The notes under the pieces were generated by a model that did no database searches, was not told the DNA's origin, and saw only the letters and a program-made list of their open reading frames with translations. Shown here in pieces: positions 1 to 5,031 of a stretch of 5,031 nucleotides of DNA. Every line of letters starts with the position of its first letter. Position 1 is the first letter of the stretch. The stretch is from an uncultured Chthonomonas sp. (GTDB lineage Bacteria; Armatimonadota; Chthonomonadetes; Chthonomonadales; CAJBBX01). Both the position numbers and the translations under genes were made by a program. Where the stretch lies: positions 1-5,031 of the forward strand of contig CAISOI010000033.1 in the NCBI GenBank assembly GCA_903886985.1, given 5' to 3'.

Positions 1-62
1 CATTTCGCCCATTCAAGCCGTAAAACGGGCAGACCGGGCATTTCCATTCCTGTCACTGCCAT
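1..62 (-). CDS. possible 5' end of a minus-strand gene running off the left edge
   Basis: On the minus strand an open frame begins after a TAG at 113-111 and stays open to the left edge. It offers ATG starts at 62, 47 and 41. The visible peptide from 62 reads MAVTGMEMPGLPVLRLEWAK. The ATG at 41 has the best ribosome binding site, AGGA six bases upstream, and would give a start of MPGLPVLRLEWAK. I do not recognise the protein and only about 20 codons are visible. Two plus-strand frames are also open here: one from 1 to a TAG at 112-114, and one from 2 to a TAA ending at 373. The assignment is therefore ambiguous. If real, this gene is transcribed leftwards, in the same direction as the operon at 887-2922 but separated from it by over 800 bases. 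Confidence 0.2.
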   Translation of the reverse strand, partial: MAVTGMEMPGLPVLRLEWAK

Positions 63-451
63 CGCCACACCGAGTCGATTTGTATATAGAGGAATCGTAC
101 GCAGTTTCTCCTAGATATTTAGTGTGTTTAGGATTGAGACGGCGAATCTCGCGGCATCATACCTCACGACTCAGACTGCAAGTTGCTGGGTGTCAGTCTG
201 TTAGCCAAAAATGGCAGTTGATGATGTACGCGACTAATCATTATAAGGTCATCGGCAAAATAGACCTGTCCAGAGTCTACAAGAGTGGAGACCCATATTT
301 TGGGAATGCGAGACCATCGCTGTTACTGGCAAAAGTTGGAGATCTGGCAATCGATCACCAGAAAGTTGAATAACGATCGACGCATTAGGAATTGACTCCG
401 GTGTGGTAGACCGACTTCGACAATCGGTACTAACTGAACATTTGCAGTAAC

Positions 452-471
452 TGTGAGCTTGCCGGCTCACA
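452..471. repeat. inverted repeat, 7-bp stem with 6-base loop
   Basis: TGTGAGC at 452-458 and GCTCACA at 465-471 are perfect reverse complements around the loop TTGCCG. No T-run follows on either strand, so it is not a standard rho-independent terminator. A second hairpin lies ten bases to the right. Confidence 0.5.
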
Positions 472-480
472 AATCGAAGC

Positions 481-496
481 GTTTAGCAAACTAAAC
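481..496. repeat. inverted repeat, 6-bp stem with CAAA loop
   Basis: GTTTAG at 481-486 and CTAAAC at 491-496 pair perfectly around a four-base loop. Together with the hairpin at 452-471 it makes a pair of compact stem-loops in the gene-free region. The function is unknown. Confidence 0.45.
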
Positions 497-653
497 CTCT
501 CGAACGAAAACTGAAAACCATAGGCACGATTCTGTCTTGCAAATGGTGGATATATGAATGTTCTAATACGTGGCAGAAGTTGTAATTGCCACCAGGTACT
601 GCACCAACTCGAACGATCACAGCAAATGGATAGCGTAAACAACATGAAGCGCC

Positions 654-669
654 GGGGACAGTCCTCCCC
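654..669. repeat. near-palindrome, REP-like
   Basis: GGGGACAGTCCTCCCC is a palindrome centred on A660, interrupted by one extra T at 665. As RNA or single-stranded DNA it could form a GGGGA/TCCCC stem. The shape recalls REP-type elements, but only this one copy is visible in the window, so the assignment is tentative. Confidence 0.25.
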
Positions 670-825
670 CGATCACGTGGTCATGATTGCAGTTGTACAA
701 ACGGAGCATGGAATTCCAGCCGTAACAACCTGAATTCCAATTAGCTCACACCCAGCACCTGTCGATTCGCTAAATGCAAGTCAGAATTGGCTTGGTAGTG
801 TATCTTTACAAATCATAATTCAATC

Positions 826-849
826 GTTGCCATGTTGCCGTGTTGCCAT
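826..849. repeat. short tandem repeat, three copies of GTTGCCRT
   Basis: Three head-to-tail 8-base units occur: GTTGCCAT at 826-833, GTTGCCGT at 834-841 and GTTGCCAT at 842-849. They lie about 40 bases past the stop codon of the isomerase-like gene, within its probable 3' untranslated region. The middle copy differs by one base. Confidence 0.7.
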
Positions 850-886
850 GGATTTCTTTATATCACGGGAGATAATACAATGGTGT

Positions 887-1687
887 TTACCCTAATGCTC
901 GAAGATATCTGATGTCTGCAGCAGTTTGTGCAATCAAAGCATCGGGCTTCAAAGTTTCGTATTCACTGTGGAAACTGATGGCAGAGGCATATCCCCTGTC
1001 ATGCAGCCCCTTCATCAGTTCCGCCCAGTTCACTGTTCCTGTCCCAAATGGCACCCAGTCCGTTCTTCGTGGCTTGTTGTTGCCAACACGAACTATCAGT
1101 GAATCTTTAACGGCAACCATTGCCAGGTGCTTGCCAACGATGTCCAGAGCCATCGTGATAGGTTCCCCATTTACATTGAGGTGCCCGGGGTCGAGATACG
1201 CGCCAATTTCAAAGGGATTTCGGTCCCGAATCATAGTCATTACTGCGGAAGCATTAATATTTATGTAATTTCCACTGTGATTGTGGATTAAGGTACGAAT
1301 GCCAAATCGCGAACCAAATACAGAGAATTTGTCGAGCGCCTTGCGCGCCAGATCTAACTTTTCGTAATAGTCTCCACCTTTGAAATTCCAATATCCTATC
1401 TTAATATTGGCAATTCCACAATCGTGACAAGCGGCCCATAAGTTCTCGGCAAACGGATCGGCGGGGTCTACCCAATCGACGGGCGTCGATACCAGCGGAA
1501 TAGAAAGCCCGGCTGCCTCAATCTGCTTGACAGCTGCAGGCAATGCACGGCGAACATTGGTGGCGTTGATCGGATATCCCGGTCGCACTGCAATGTCTAA
1601 CCCATCCGCACCCACCGATTTGGCGGTTTTAATGAGTTGCTCGATGGACTGTTCCTTGAACATCTTAGTGAAAAGAACATATTTCAT
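887..1687 (-). CDS. sugar phosphate isomerase/epimerase-like TIM-barrel protein
   Basis: The 266-residue protein fits the AP-endonuclease-2-like TIM-barrel superfamily (sugar phosphate isomerases/epimerases), whose members bind a divalent metal and isomerise or epimerise sugars. It is probably cytoplasmic, with no signal peptide. Family-like segments are DGLDIAVRPGYP (residues 28-39), IHNHSG (134-139), AYLDPGHL (163-170), VAVKD (191-195), VPFGTGTVNW (212-221) and FHSEYE (239-244). His137, Asp166, His169 and Glu242 or Glu244 are candidate metal or substrate ligands, judged by position only. It is the last gene of the operon. Its ATG overlaps the thioesterase stop in an ATGA tetranucleotide (1684-1687), which suggests translational coupling. 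An AGGA lies 12 bases upstream, rather far for an efficient ribosome binding site. Length is normal for the family. The substrate cannot be deduced. Confidence 0.85.
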   Translation of the reverse strand: MKYVLFTKMFKEQSIEQLIKTAKSVGADGLDIAVRPGYPINATNVRRALPAAVKQIEAAGLSIPLVSTPVDWVDPADPFAENLWAACHDCGIANIKIGYWNFKGGDYYEKLDLARKALDKFSVFGSRFGIRTLIHNHSGNYININASAVMTMIRDRNPFEIGAYLDPGHLNVNGEPITMALDIVGKHLAMVAVKDSLIVRVGNNKPRRTDWVPFGTGTVNWAELMKGLHDRGYASAISFHSEYETLKPDALIAQTAADIRYLRALG

Positions 1688-2184
1688 TTTGCCGGACCAT
1701 CCTTGTCACGAGATAGTGTAACGCGCTCTGGAGGAACGCACCCTTCGTCAAACGAAAGATACTCAACAACATTGTCCGTCTGTTCCACCGACAGCGGGAA
1801 GTATTTGCCTGTTGCTCTCGCGATCAGATTCCCTTCCGAGTCGGTAATTTCACCGGCGGTTTCCCATATTCGACGTCGATCCGCCGTCACCCACCCCGCA
1901 ACGCGCAGCTCCACGCCTTCCTTCGCCGGTTTCAGGTATTGGATTGTCAACTCAGCAGTAACGCAAAATCGACGATTCGTCAGAGTAGGGGCCCATCCCA
2001 TTGTCTCGTCCAAAAGCGCGGCAATTATCCCGCCGTGAGTGATTCCTTTATAACCTGTGTGTTGTGCATCGGGAGTATAAGTGGTCCAAACGTGCTCATC
2101 TTCGGTATGGAATCGCACATTTAGCCCGGAGGGATTGTGGTCGCCGCAAACGAAGCAACCGTGGTAATTCGGCAGCTTCGACAT
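1684..2184 (-). CDS. PaaI-like hotdog-fold thioesterase
   Basis: The 166-residue protein resembles the PaaI/4HBT hotdog-fold thioesterases, which hydrolyse acyl-CoA or related thioesters, usually as dimers or tetramers in the cytoplasm. The N-terminus carries a CxxC segment, CFVCGDHNPSGL (10-21), common in this branch. The core helix motif is THGGIIAALLDETMGW (49-64), with the HGG turn and the acidic Asp59/Glu60 where the family has its catalytic acidic residue. The strands around 73-85 and 91-113 complete the fold. The C-terminal 35 residues or so extend beyond the core. The ATG directly follows the methyltransferase stop codon and lies in the same frame. I see no Shine-Dalgarno sequence, only an A-run, so translation probably depends on ribosomes finishing the upstream gene. 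The true acyl substrate is unknown. Confidence 0.85.
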   Translation of the reverse strand: MSKLPNYHGCFVCGDHNPSGLNVRFHTEDEHVWTTYTPDAQHTGYKGITHGGIIAALLDETMGWAPTLTNRRFCVTAELTIQYLKPAKEGVELRVAGWVTADRRRIWETAGEITDSEGNLIARATGKYFPLSVEQTDNVVEYLSFDEGCVPPERVTLSRDKDGPAK

Positions 2185-2922
2185 CTAAGGTTTTTTCGCT
2201 TTTAATATCAGGAAGGGCGGTCTTCGGCTGTGGTCTGTCAGGTCCGGCCGCGTTGTGATTGCTTCTGGAATCGCTTCCGGCTCCGATACATGCTCTACAA
2301 CAAAACCATTGTTAATTAATCCATTAATCAATGTAGAAATTGTTCGGTGATATCGCTCCACATTGTCCACATACCAGTGGCCCTTGCGCAATCCTTCGTG
2401 TTGGTAATCGTCCATTCTCCAATTCAGATTATTGCCCTGCTCGTCCTGGTTCCAACCTGCCGCAAAATGGGAACAGGTCATGACGGGATGCTCCATCGAT
2501 GCCAATAAGTATCCACCGGGCTTCAGAGCGGAGAATATACGCTTCAGCAGTCCGTTGTAATCCGCTGTATAGTGAAATGCCAATGAACTCAAGATAACAT
2601 CGACGCTTTCGGCAGGGAACGCAAACTCTTCCAATGAACCTCGTCTGTACTCTATCTTTTCTGAGCTATGTCGCTCCCGCGCAATGCCTAACATCTTTTC
2701 AGAAATATCAATTCCGGTAACTTTTGCAGCGCCCTGCGAAACACACCAGCTTGCAAGGTGCCCCATTCCGCAACCCAGATCGACTAGAATCTTTCCCTTT
2801 ATGTTGGGAACCAGCTTTCGAAAAGCAGGTTGTTCGAGGCAGTCATTGAGACCTGCACCAGTATCGCGCAGGCGTTTATATCCTTGAAAGAAAATCTCGT
2901 TATCATAAATGTTCTGTGGCAC
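2185..2922 (-). CDS. class I SAM-dependent methyltransferase
   Basis: This is a Rossmann-fold methyltransferase that would transfer a methyl group from S-adenosylmethionine to an unknown acceptor. I chose the GTG at 2922 (245 residues) because relatives typically begin with an xQNIYDNxxFFxGYxxLR segment, which this start reproduces (residues 3-19). An AGGA lies 11 bases upstream. An in-frame ATG at 3006 would add 28 residues but has no ribosome binding site. Visible motifs, GTG numbering: GLNDxLEQPA (24-33), SAM-binding motif I VDLGCGMG (47-54), acidic motif II GIDIS (70-74), SLEEFAFP (96-103), SSLAFHY (112-118), LKPGGYLLAS (133-142) and EHP (144-146). The C-terminus ends RRPPFLILKAKKP, so the protein is full length. 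It is the first gene of the minus-strand operon and directly abuts the thioesterase gene. Confidence 0.9.
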   Translation of the reverse strand: MPQNIYDNEIFFQGYKRLRDTGAGLNDCLEQPAFRKLVPNIKGKILVDLGCGMGHLASWCVSQGAAKVTGIDISEKMLGIARERHSSEKIEYRRGSLEEFAFPAESVDVILSSLAFHYTADYNGLLKRIFSALKPGGYLLASMEHPVMTCSHFAAGWNQDEQGNNLNWRMDDYQHEGLRKGHWYVDNVERYHRTISTLINGLINNGFVVEHVSEPEAIPEAITTRPDLTDHSRRPPFLILKAKKP

Positions 2923-3101
2923 TTGGTAATCGGTCCTATCTGGCGCAAATCGTGATGATATGAGCGGTATAAGAATTCTACCCCTGATATCCTGTTCGGC
3001 AATCATCCATACGTTGTAATGCCATTGAGATGTCGCATCCTGTGGTTAAGTTACGCTCACGGGCTCCCCACTGTGCAGCCACATTTATATACGATACGAC
3101 T

Positions 3102-3131
3102 TTGCCTTTATGCGTTCTAATCATGTAGAAT
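3102..3131 (+). promoter_or_regulatory. candidate sigma-70-type promoter for the DinB-fold gene
   Basis: TTGCCT (3102-3107) and TAGAAT (3126-3131) match the -35 and -10 consensus at 4/6 and 5/6 positions, with an 18-base spacer. The predicted start near 3138 leaves a short leader before the ATG at 3165. The region is divergent: the minus-strand operon must also start here. For that strand only a lone TATAAA (3089-3084) was noticed, without a good -35. Confidence 0.45.
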
Positions 3132-3164
3132 ATTCCATTGGTACATCGAAATATTGGAGTAATC

Positions 3165-3662
3165 ATGTTTGAGTGTTCATTGAAGTTGTTGAAATTGGCG
3201 GTCTTTGAGATGCAATTTGCCTTTGAAGGGCTATCACACGAGAATCTGTGGAAGCGCCCCGCGCCTCAACTCCTCTCTGTGGGCGAGATTGCCGGGCACA
3301 TAGCCTACTGGGAAGCAGTGCGGCTTGCAGGCGATGGCGAAGACCTCTCAAAGTGCTCCATTCAAAGTCCGTTAGTCCACAATGTGTTTCGATATCACAC
3401 TTCGAGCGTCAACACAGAACCTGAAGAAGTGCACCTTGCCATGACGCCAAGCGAAGTGTATCAGGAATACCTACGAGTACACCAGGAATGTCTCGCCAAT
3501 CTCGAGCGACTGAACCCAAGCCCCGATGCAAAGATAGGCGGTGATCCAAGTGGGTTCACCTACGGCGACTTCTTAGAATATCTGGTGTTCCACGTTTCCT
3601 ACCATACAGGGCAGATGTATTCGGTCCGCCACCTTCTCGGAGATACTACGCCAGATAATTAG
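3165..3662 (+). CDS. DinB-family (YfiT/DinB-like) putative metal-dependent protein
   Basis: The 165-residue protein fits the DinB/YfiT four-helix-bundle superfamily, whose members bind a metal through three histidines. Many are thiol-dependent transferases or have no known role. Candidate ligands are His45 in GEIAGHIAYWE (40-50), and His143 and His147 in the C-terminal helix motif FHVSYHTGQM (142-151), the typical HxxxH(T/x)GQ arrangement. I chose the ATG at 3165 because GGAG (3156-3159) lies five bases upstream. An in-frame TTG at 3138 would add nine residues but coincides with the predicted transcription start. It has no signal peptide or membrane segment. It precedes folB by 36 bases and may share its transcript. 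A link to folate synthesis is not shown, and family members are often annotated as damage-inducible only by name. Confidence 0.82.
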   Translation: MFECSLKLLKLAVFEMQFAFEGLSHENLWKRPAPQLLSVGEIAGHIAYWEAVRLAGDGEDLSKCSIQSPLVHNVFRYHTSSVNTEPEEVHLAMTPSEVYQEYLRVHQECLANLERLNPSPDAKIGGDPSGFTYGDFLEYLVFHVSYHTGQMYSVRHLLGDTTPDN

Positions 3663-3676
3663 ACCGGATAATGATA

Positions 3677-3696
3677 TTTTGGGTAGACTACCAAAA
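3677..3696. repeat. imperfect palindrome just upstream of folB
   Basis: TTTT (3677-3680) and AAAA (3693-3696) flank GGTAG (3682-3686) and CTACC (3688-3692), with G3681 unpaired. As RNA it can fold as GGTA-GAC-TACC plus a TTTT/AAAA extension. It ends two bases before the folB ATG and occupies the place where a ribosome binding site would be. It could act as an operator or as a translation-limiting hairpin. It lacks the 3' T-run of a terminator. Confidence 0.4.
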
Positions 3697-3698
3697 CC

Positions 3699-4076
3699 AT
3701 GATACACACCGATACCATCTTTATTGAGCAACTTGAGTTCTATGCCTATCACGGCGCCTCCGACGCAGAACAGTTAGTTGGGCATCGCTATTCGGTTGAT
3801 GCCCATTTAAAAGTTGATACCCGCATAGCAGGTCGCAGCGACAATCTAACCGACACAGTGAACTATTCCAGAGTCGCTAAGCGCATCGTCGCCGTCGCAA
3901 CTTCAGAACAGTTTCGCCTTCTGGAGGCCCTGGCTCAACGACTTGTTGATGTTATTCTGGAAGAGTTTCCGGTAAAGAGCATCAAGCTTCGAGTACGAAA
4001 AATTCGCCCGCCGATGAACGCCATTGCCGAAGCTGTTGGCGTCGAAATCGAGCGTGACAGGCACATTTCTGACTAA
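3699..4076 (+). CDS. folB: dihydroneopterin aldolase
   Basis: FolB converts 7,8-dihydroneopterin to 6-hydroxymethyl-7,8-dihydropterin and glycolaldehyde in tetrahydrofolate synthesis, in the cytoplasm. The 125-residue length is typical. Conserved features are YAYHGA (15-20), the acidic segment Glu24 followed by VGHRYSVD (27-34), DNLTDTVNYSRV (48-59) with the pterin-site Tyr56, LLEALAQRLVD (74-84) with the pterin-anchoring Glu76, and VRKIRPPM (99-106) with the catalytic Lys101. Two small departures are Ile102 where the family usually has Pro after the Lys, and His29 where Gln is common. The start is the only reasonable one, since an in-frame TAG lies 15 bases upstream (3684-3686). There is no clear Shine-Dalgarno sequence and a palindrome abuts the start. 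The gene lies between the DinB-fold gene and the nadA leader. Confidence 0.93.
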   Translation: MIHTDTIFIEQLEFYAYHGASDAEQLVGHRYSVDAHLKVDTRIAGRSDNLTDTVNYSRVAKRIVAVATSEQFRLLEALAQRLVDVILEEFPVKSIKLRVRKIRPPMNAIAEAVGVEIERDRHISD

Positions 4077-4092
4077 ACCGATAGAAATTGTG

Positions 4093-4120
4093 TTAGAATC
4101 AAATTAGTTGCAACTACAAT
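4093..4120 (+). promoter_or_regulatory. candidate promoter of nadA
   Basis: TACAAT (4115-4120) matches the -10 consensus at 5/6 positions. The -35 candidate TTAGAA (4093-4098) matches only 3/6, with a 16-base spacer, so an activator or a different sigma factor may be needed. The predicted start at A4127, seven bases after the -10 element, coincides with the first base of the riboswitch P1 stem, which supports the call. Confidence 0.45.
4105..4116. promoter_or_regulatory. perfect 12-bp palindrome, candidate operator
   Basis: TAGTTGCAACTA equals its own reverse complement. It lies in the promoter spacer and overlaps the first two bases of the -10 element of nadA, a position suited to a dimeric repressor. 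I do not recognise it as the site of a known NAD regulator; it does not look like the NrtR consensus I recall. Confidence 0.4.
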
Positions 4121-4126
4121 TGGGTT

Positions 4127-4175
4127 AGGTCAACATCTCCGCGAATCGGCAACGGTTGCCAGAATTCGCTGGCCT
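4127..4175 (+). promoter_or_regulatory. NAD+-I (nadA-motif) riboswitch-like element, single domain
   Basis: The leader of nadA folds into the architecture I recall for one domain of the NAD+-I riboswitch of Acidobacteriota, which senses NAD+ or its ADP moiety. P1 is AGGUC (4127-4131) with GGCCU (4171-4175). Then come the conserved-looking AACA (4132-4135) and a C-rich strand UCUCC (4136-4140; ACCCC in the domain I recall). P2 is GCGAAU (4141-4146) with AUUCGC (4164-4169), an internal loop has C4147 opposite AGA (4161-4163), and a P3 hairpin is formed by GGCAA/UUGCC (4148-4160). A single U4170 joins P2 to P1, as in the known domain. The sequence sits directly before nadA, the gene this class usually controls. 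No second domain is visible in the upstream bases. The Shine-Dalgarno AAGGA follows at 4183-4187. The fold comes from hand pairing, not from a covariance search. Confidence 0.6.
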
Positions 4176-4197
4176 TTCCGATAAGGACAATAATATC

Positions 4198-5031
4198 ATG
4201 TTCCAGATTCCACTTCCACTGGAGATCACCCAACTCTCCTTTGAAGAGACCGCTGACCGAATTGGTCGGGCTCGCAAGCTTCTTGGCGATTCCTTGCTCA
4301 TTCTAGGGCACCACTACCAACGTAACGAAATCATCCGATGGGCTGACGTCCGAGGAGATTCTTTTAAACTTTCACAGATTGCAGCACAGCGCAAGGATGC
4401 AAAGTACATTGTTTTTTGCGGTGTTCACTTCATGGCAGAATCTGCCGATGTCCTGACAAACGAGGATCAGATTGTTATCCTTCCGAACCTTGCCGCAGGC
4501 TGCTCCATGGCGGATATGGCGAATATTCGACAGGTCGAAAATGCGTGGCGCGACATCACATCCGTAGTACCTGCAGAGACACTCGTCCCGATCACTTACG
4601 TCAATTCTGCCGCCAGTTTGAAGGCATTTGTTGGTGAACACGGCGGGTCCTGCTGTACTTCTTCCAACGCGCGTAAAATCCTAAATTGGGCTCTTGCCAA
4701 AGGGGAACGGTTCTTCTTCTTCCCAGATCAACATTTGGGTCGCAACACTGCCATTGATATGGGGATAGACCCCGACACCGAGATGGTTCTGTGGAACCCA
4801 CACGAAAAATTTGGTGGTACCACTCCCGAGCAACTGGAACGCGCAAAGGTAATATTGTGGAAAGGGCACTGCTCCGTGCACGGCCGATTTACAGTAGAGC
4901 AAATCGACAAAGCCCGACAGGACTTTCCAGACGTCAGGGTAATAGTCCACCCTGAATGTACACAGGAAGTGGTTGCCGCCTCAGATCTTGATGGCTCGAC
5001 AGAATACATTATCAAGCAAATCGAAGAAGCA
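4198..5031 (+). CDS. nadA: quinolinate synthase A, 3' end beyond the window
   Basis: NadA condenses iminoaspartate with dihydroxyacetone phosphate to quinolinate, the de novo precursor of NAD, using an oxygen-sensitive [4Fe-4S] cluster held by three cysteines. The first 278 codons are present and in frame to the edge. Conserved motifs are LGHHYQRNE (36-44), GDSFKLS (53-59), FCGVHFMAE (73-81), LAAGCSMAD (98-106, cluster ligand Cys102), TYVNSAA (133-139), CCTSSNA (152-158), FPDQHLGRN (175-183), WKGHCSVHGRF (221-231, cluster ligand Cys225) and VHPEC (250-254). The 123-residue gap between the first two ligands fits the long, Bacillus-like form of about 370 residues. The third ligand should lie beyond the edge. 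The start has AAGGA (4183-4187) ten bases upstream. The riboswitch-like leader implies feedback by NAD. Confidence 0.97.
   Translation, partial: MFQIPLPLEITQLSFEETADRIGRARKLLGDSLLILGHHYQRNEIIRWADVRGDSFKLSQIAAQRKDAKYIVFCGVHFMAESADVLTNEDQIVILPNLAAGCSMADMANIRQVENAWRDITSVVPAETLVPITYVNSAASLKAFVGEHGGSCCTSSNARKILNWALAKGERFFFFPDQHLGRNTAIDMGIDPDTEMVLWNPHEKFGGTTPEQLERAKVILWKGHCSVHGRFTVEQIDKARQDFPDVRVIVHPECTQEVVAASDLDGSTEYIIKQIEEA

Larger units (their letters stand above)
63..886. other. gene-poor region, no recognisable coding sequence
   Basis: This stretch of about 820 bases has only short open frames on both strands. Their translations are low in recognisable motifs and odd in composition, with Cys, Ser, Arg and His clusters. 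I saw no tRNA, rRNA or transposase fragment and no convincing rho-independent terminator behind the minus-strand operon that ends at 887. It does contain several inverted repeats (172-200, 452-471, 481-496), a REP-like palindrome (654-669), a GAATTCCA pair (711-739) and a three-copy 8-bp tandem repeat (826-849). It could be a decayed gene, a non-coding RNA locus or plain intergenic DNA. Confidence 0.5.

Noticed and set aside
452..471. CRP-like site (TGTGA and TCACA)
   Set aside because: The half-sites are ten bases apart instead of six, and no gene start lies nearby.
880..912. Short plus-strand ORF of ten codons (MVFTLMLEDI) with GGGAG upstream
   Set aside because: It lies mostly antisense to the end of the isomerase-like gene. 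A ten-codon frame with a chance purine-rich upstream sequence is not enough to call a gene.
912..1268. Plus-strand open frame of 118 codons inside the isomerase-like gene
   Set aside because: It is the shadow of a well-supported minus-strand gene. Its translation has no family motif.
2190..2198. A-run near the end of the methyltransferase gene as a programmed frameshift site
   Set aside because: The slippery heptamer is not in the required reading frame, and the downstream gene is already in the same frame, so a shift would not produce a useful fusion.
2923..3006. 28-residue N-terminal extension of the methyltransferase from the ATG at 3006
   Set aside because: No ribosome binding site precedes that ATG, and the family normally begins at the xQNIYDN segment, which matches the GTG at 2922. 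It remains possible.
4141..4169. Hairpin between folB and nadA read as a rho-independent terminator for folB
   Set aside because: No U-run follows the stem, and its surroundings fit the riboswitch-like fold better.
4372..5015. Several minus-strand open frames opposite nadA
   Set aside because: All are antisense shadows of nadA, which has complete and unmistakable motifs across the whole stretch.
1..5031. CRISPR array, tRNA or insertion sequence
   Set aside because: No regularly spaced long repeats, no cloverleaf and no transposase fragment or terminal repeats were seen on either strand.

Overview
The window most likely comes from a bacterium of the phylum Acidobacteriota. Base composition is moderate, with A+T and G+C roughly balanced. 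The main clue is the leader of the last gene, nadA: it folds like the NAD+-I (nadA-motif) riboswitch, a class known from Acidobacteriota. The protein genes fit a soil-type bacterium but would not identify the phylum alone. The assignment is an inference.

Layout: (1) Bases 1-886 hold no gene I can identify with confidence. The extreme left edge may carry the start of a minus-strand gene. The rest contains short inverted repeats and a small tandem repeat. (2) Bases 887-2922 are a tight minus-strand operon, transcribed right to left: a class I SAM-dependent methyltransferase, a PaaI-like hotdog thioesterase and a TIM-barrel sugar-phosphate-isomerase-like protein. The first two genes abut (TAG followed directly by ATG, same frame) and the last two overlap by 4 bases (ATGA). 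(3) Bases 2923-3164 are a divergent intergenic region with a plausible plus-strand promoter. (4) Bases 3165-4076 carry two plus-strand genes, a DinB-fold protein and folB (dihydroneopterin aldolase, folate synthesis). (5) Bases 4077-4197 are a regulatory leader: a -10-like element, a perfect 12-bp palindrome overlapping it, and the riboswitch-like fold starting at the predicted transcription start. (6) Bases 4198-5031 are nadA (quinolinate synthase, NAD synthesis), cut by the right edge.

How the genes work together: folB and nadA are both cofactor biosynthesis genes but belong to different pathways, and nadA appears to have its own promoter and NAD-responsive leader. The minus-strand trio looks co-translated. 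Its three predicted activities (methyl transfer, thioester hydrolysis, sugar isomerisation or epimerisation) do not match a pathway I know, so its substrate is unknown.

The most notable observation is the nadA leader. It resembles one domain of the NAD+-I riboswitch, whereas the described motif has two tandem domains.
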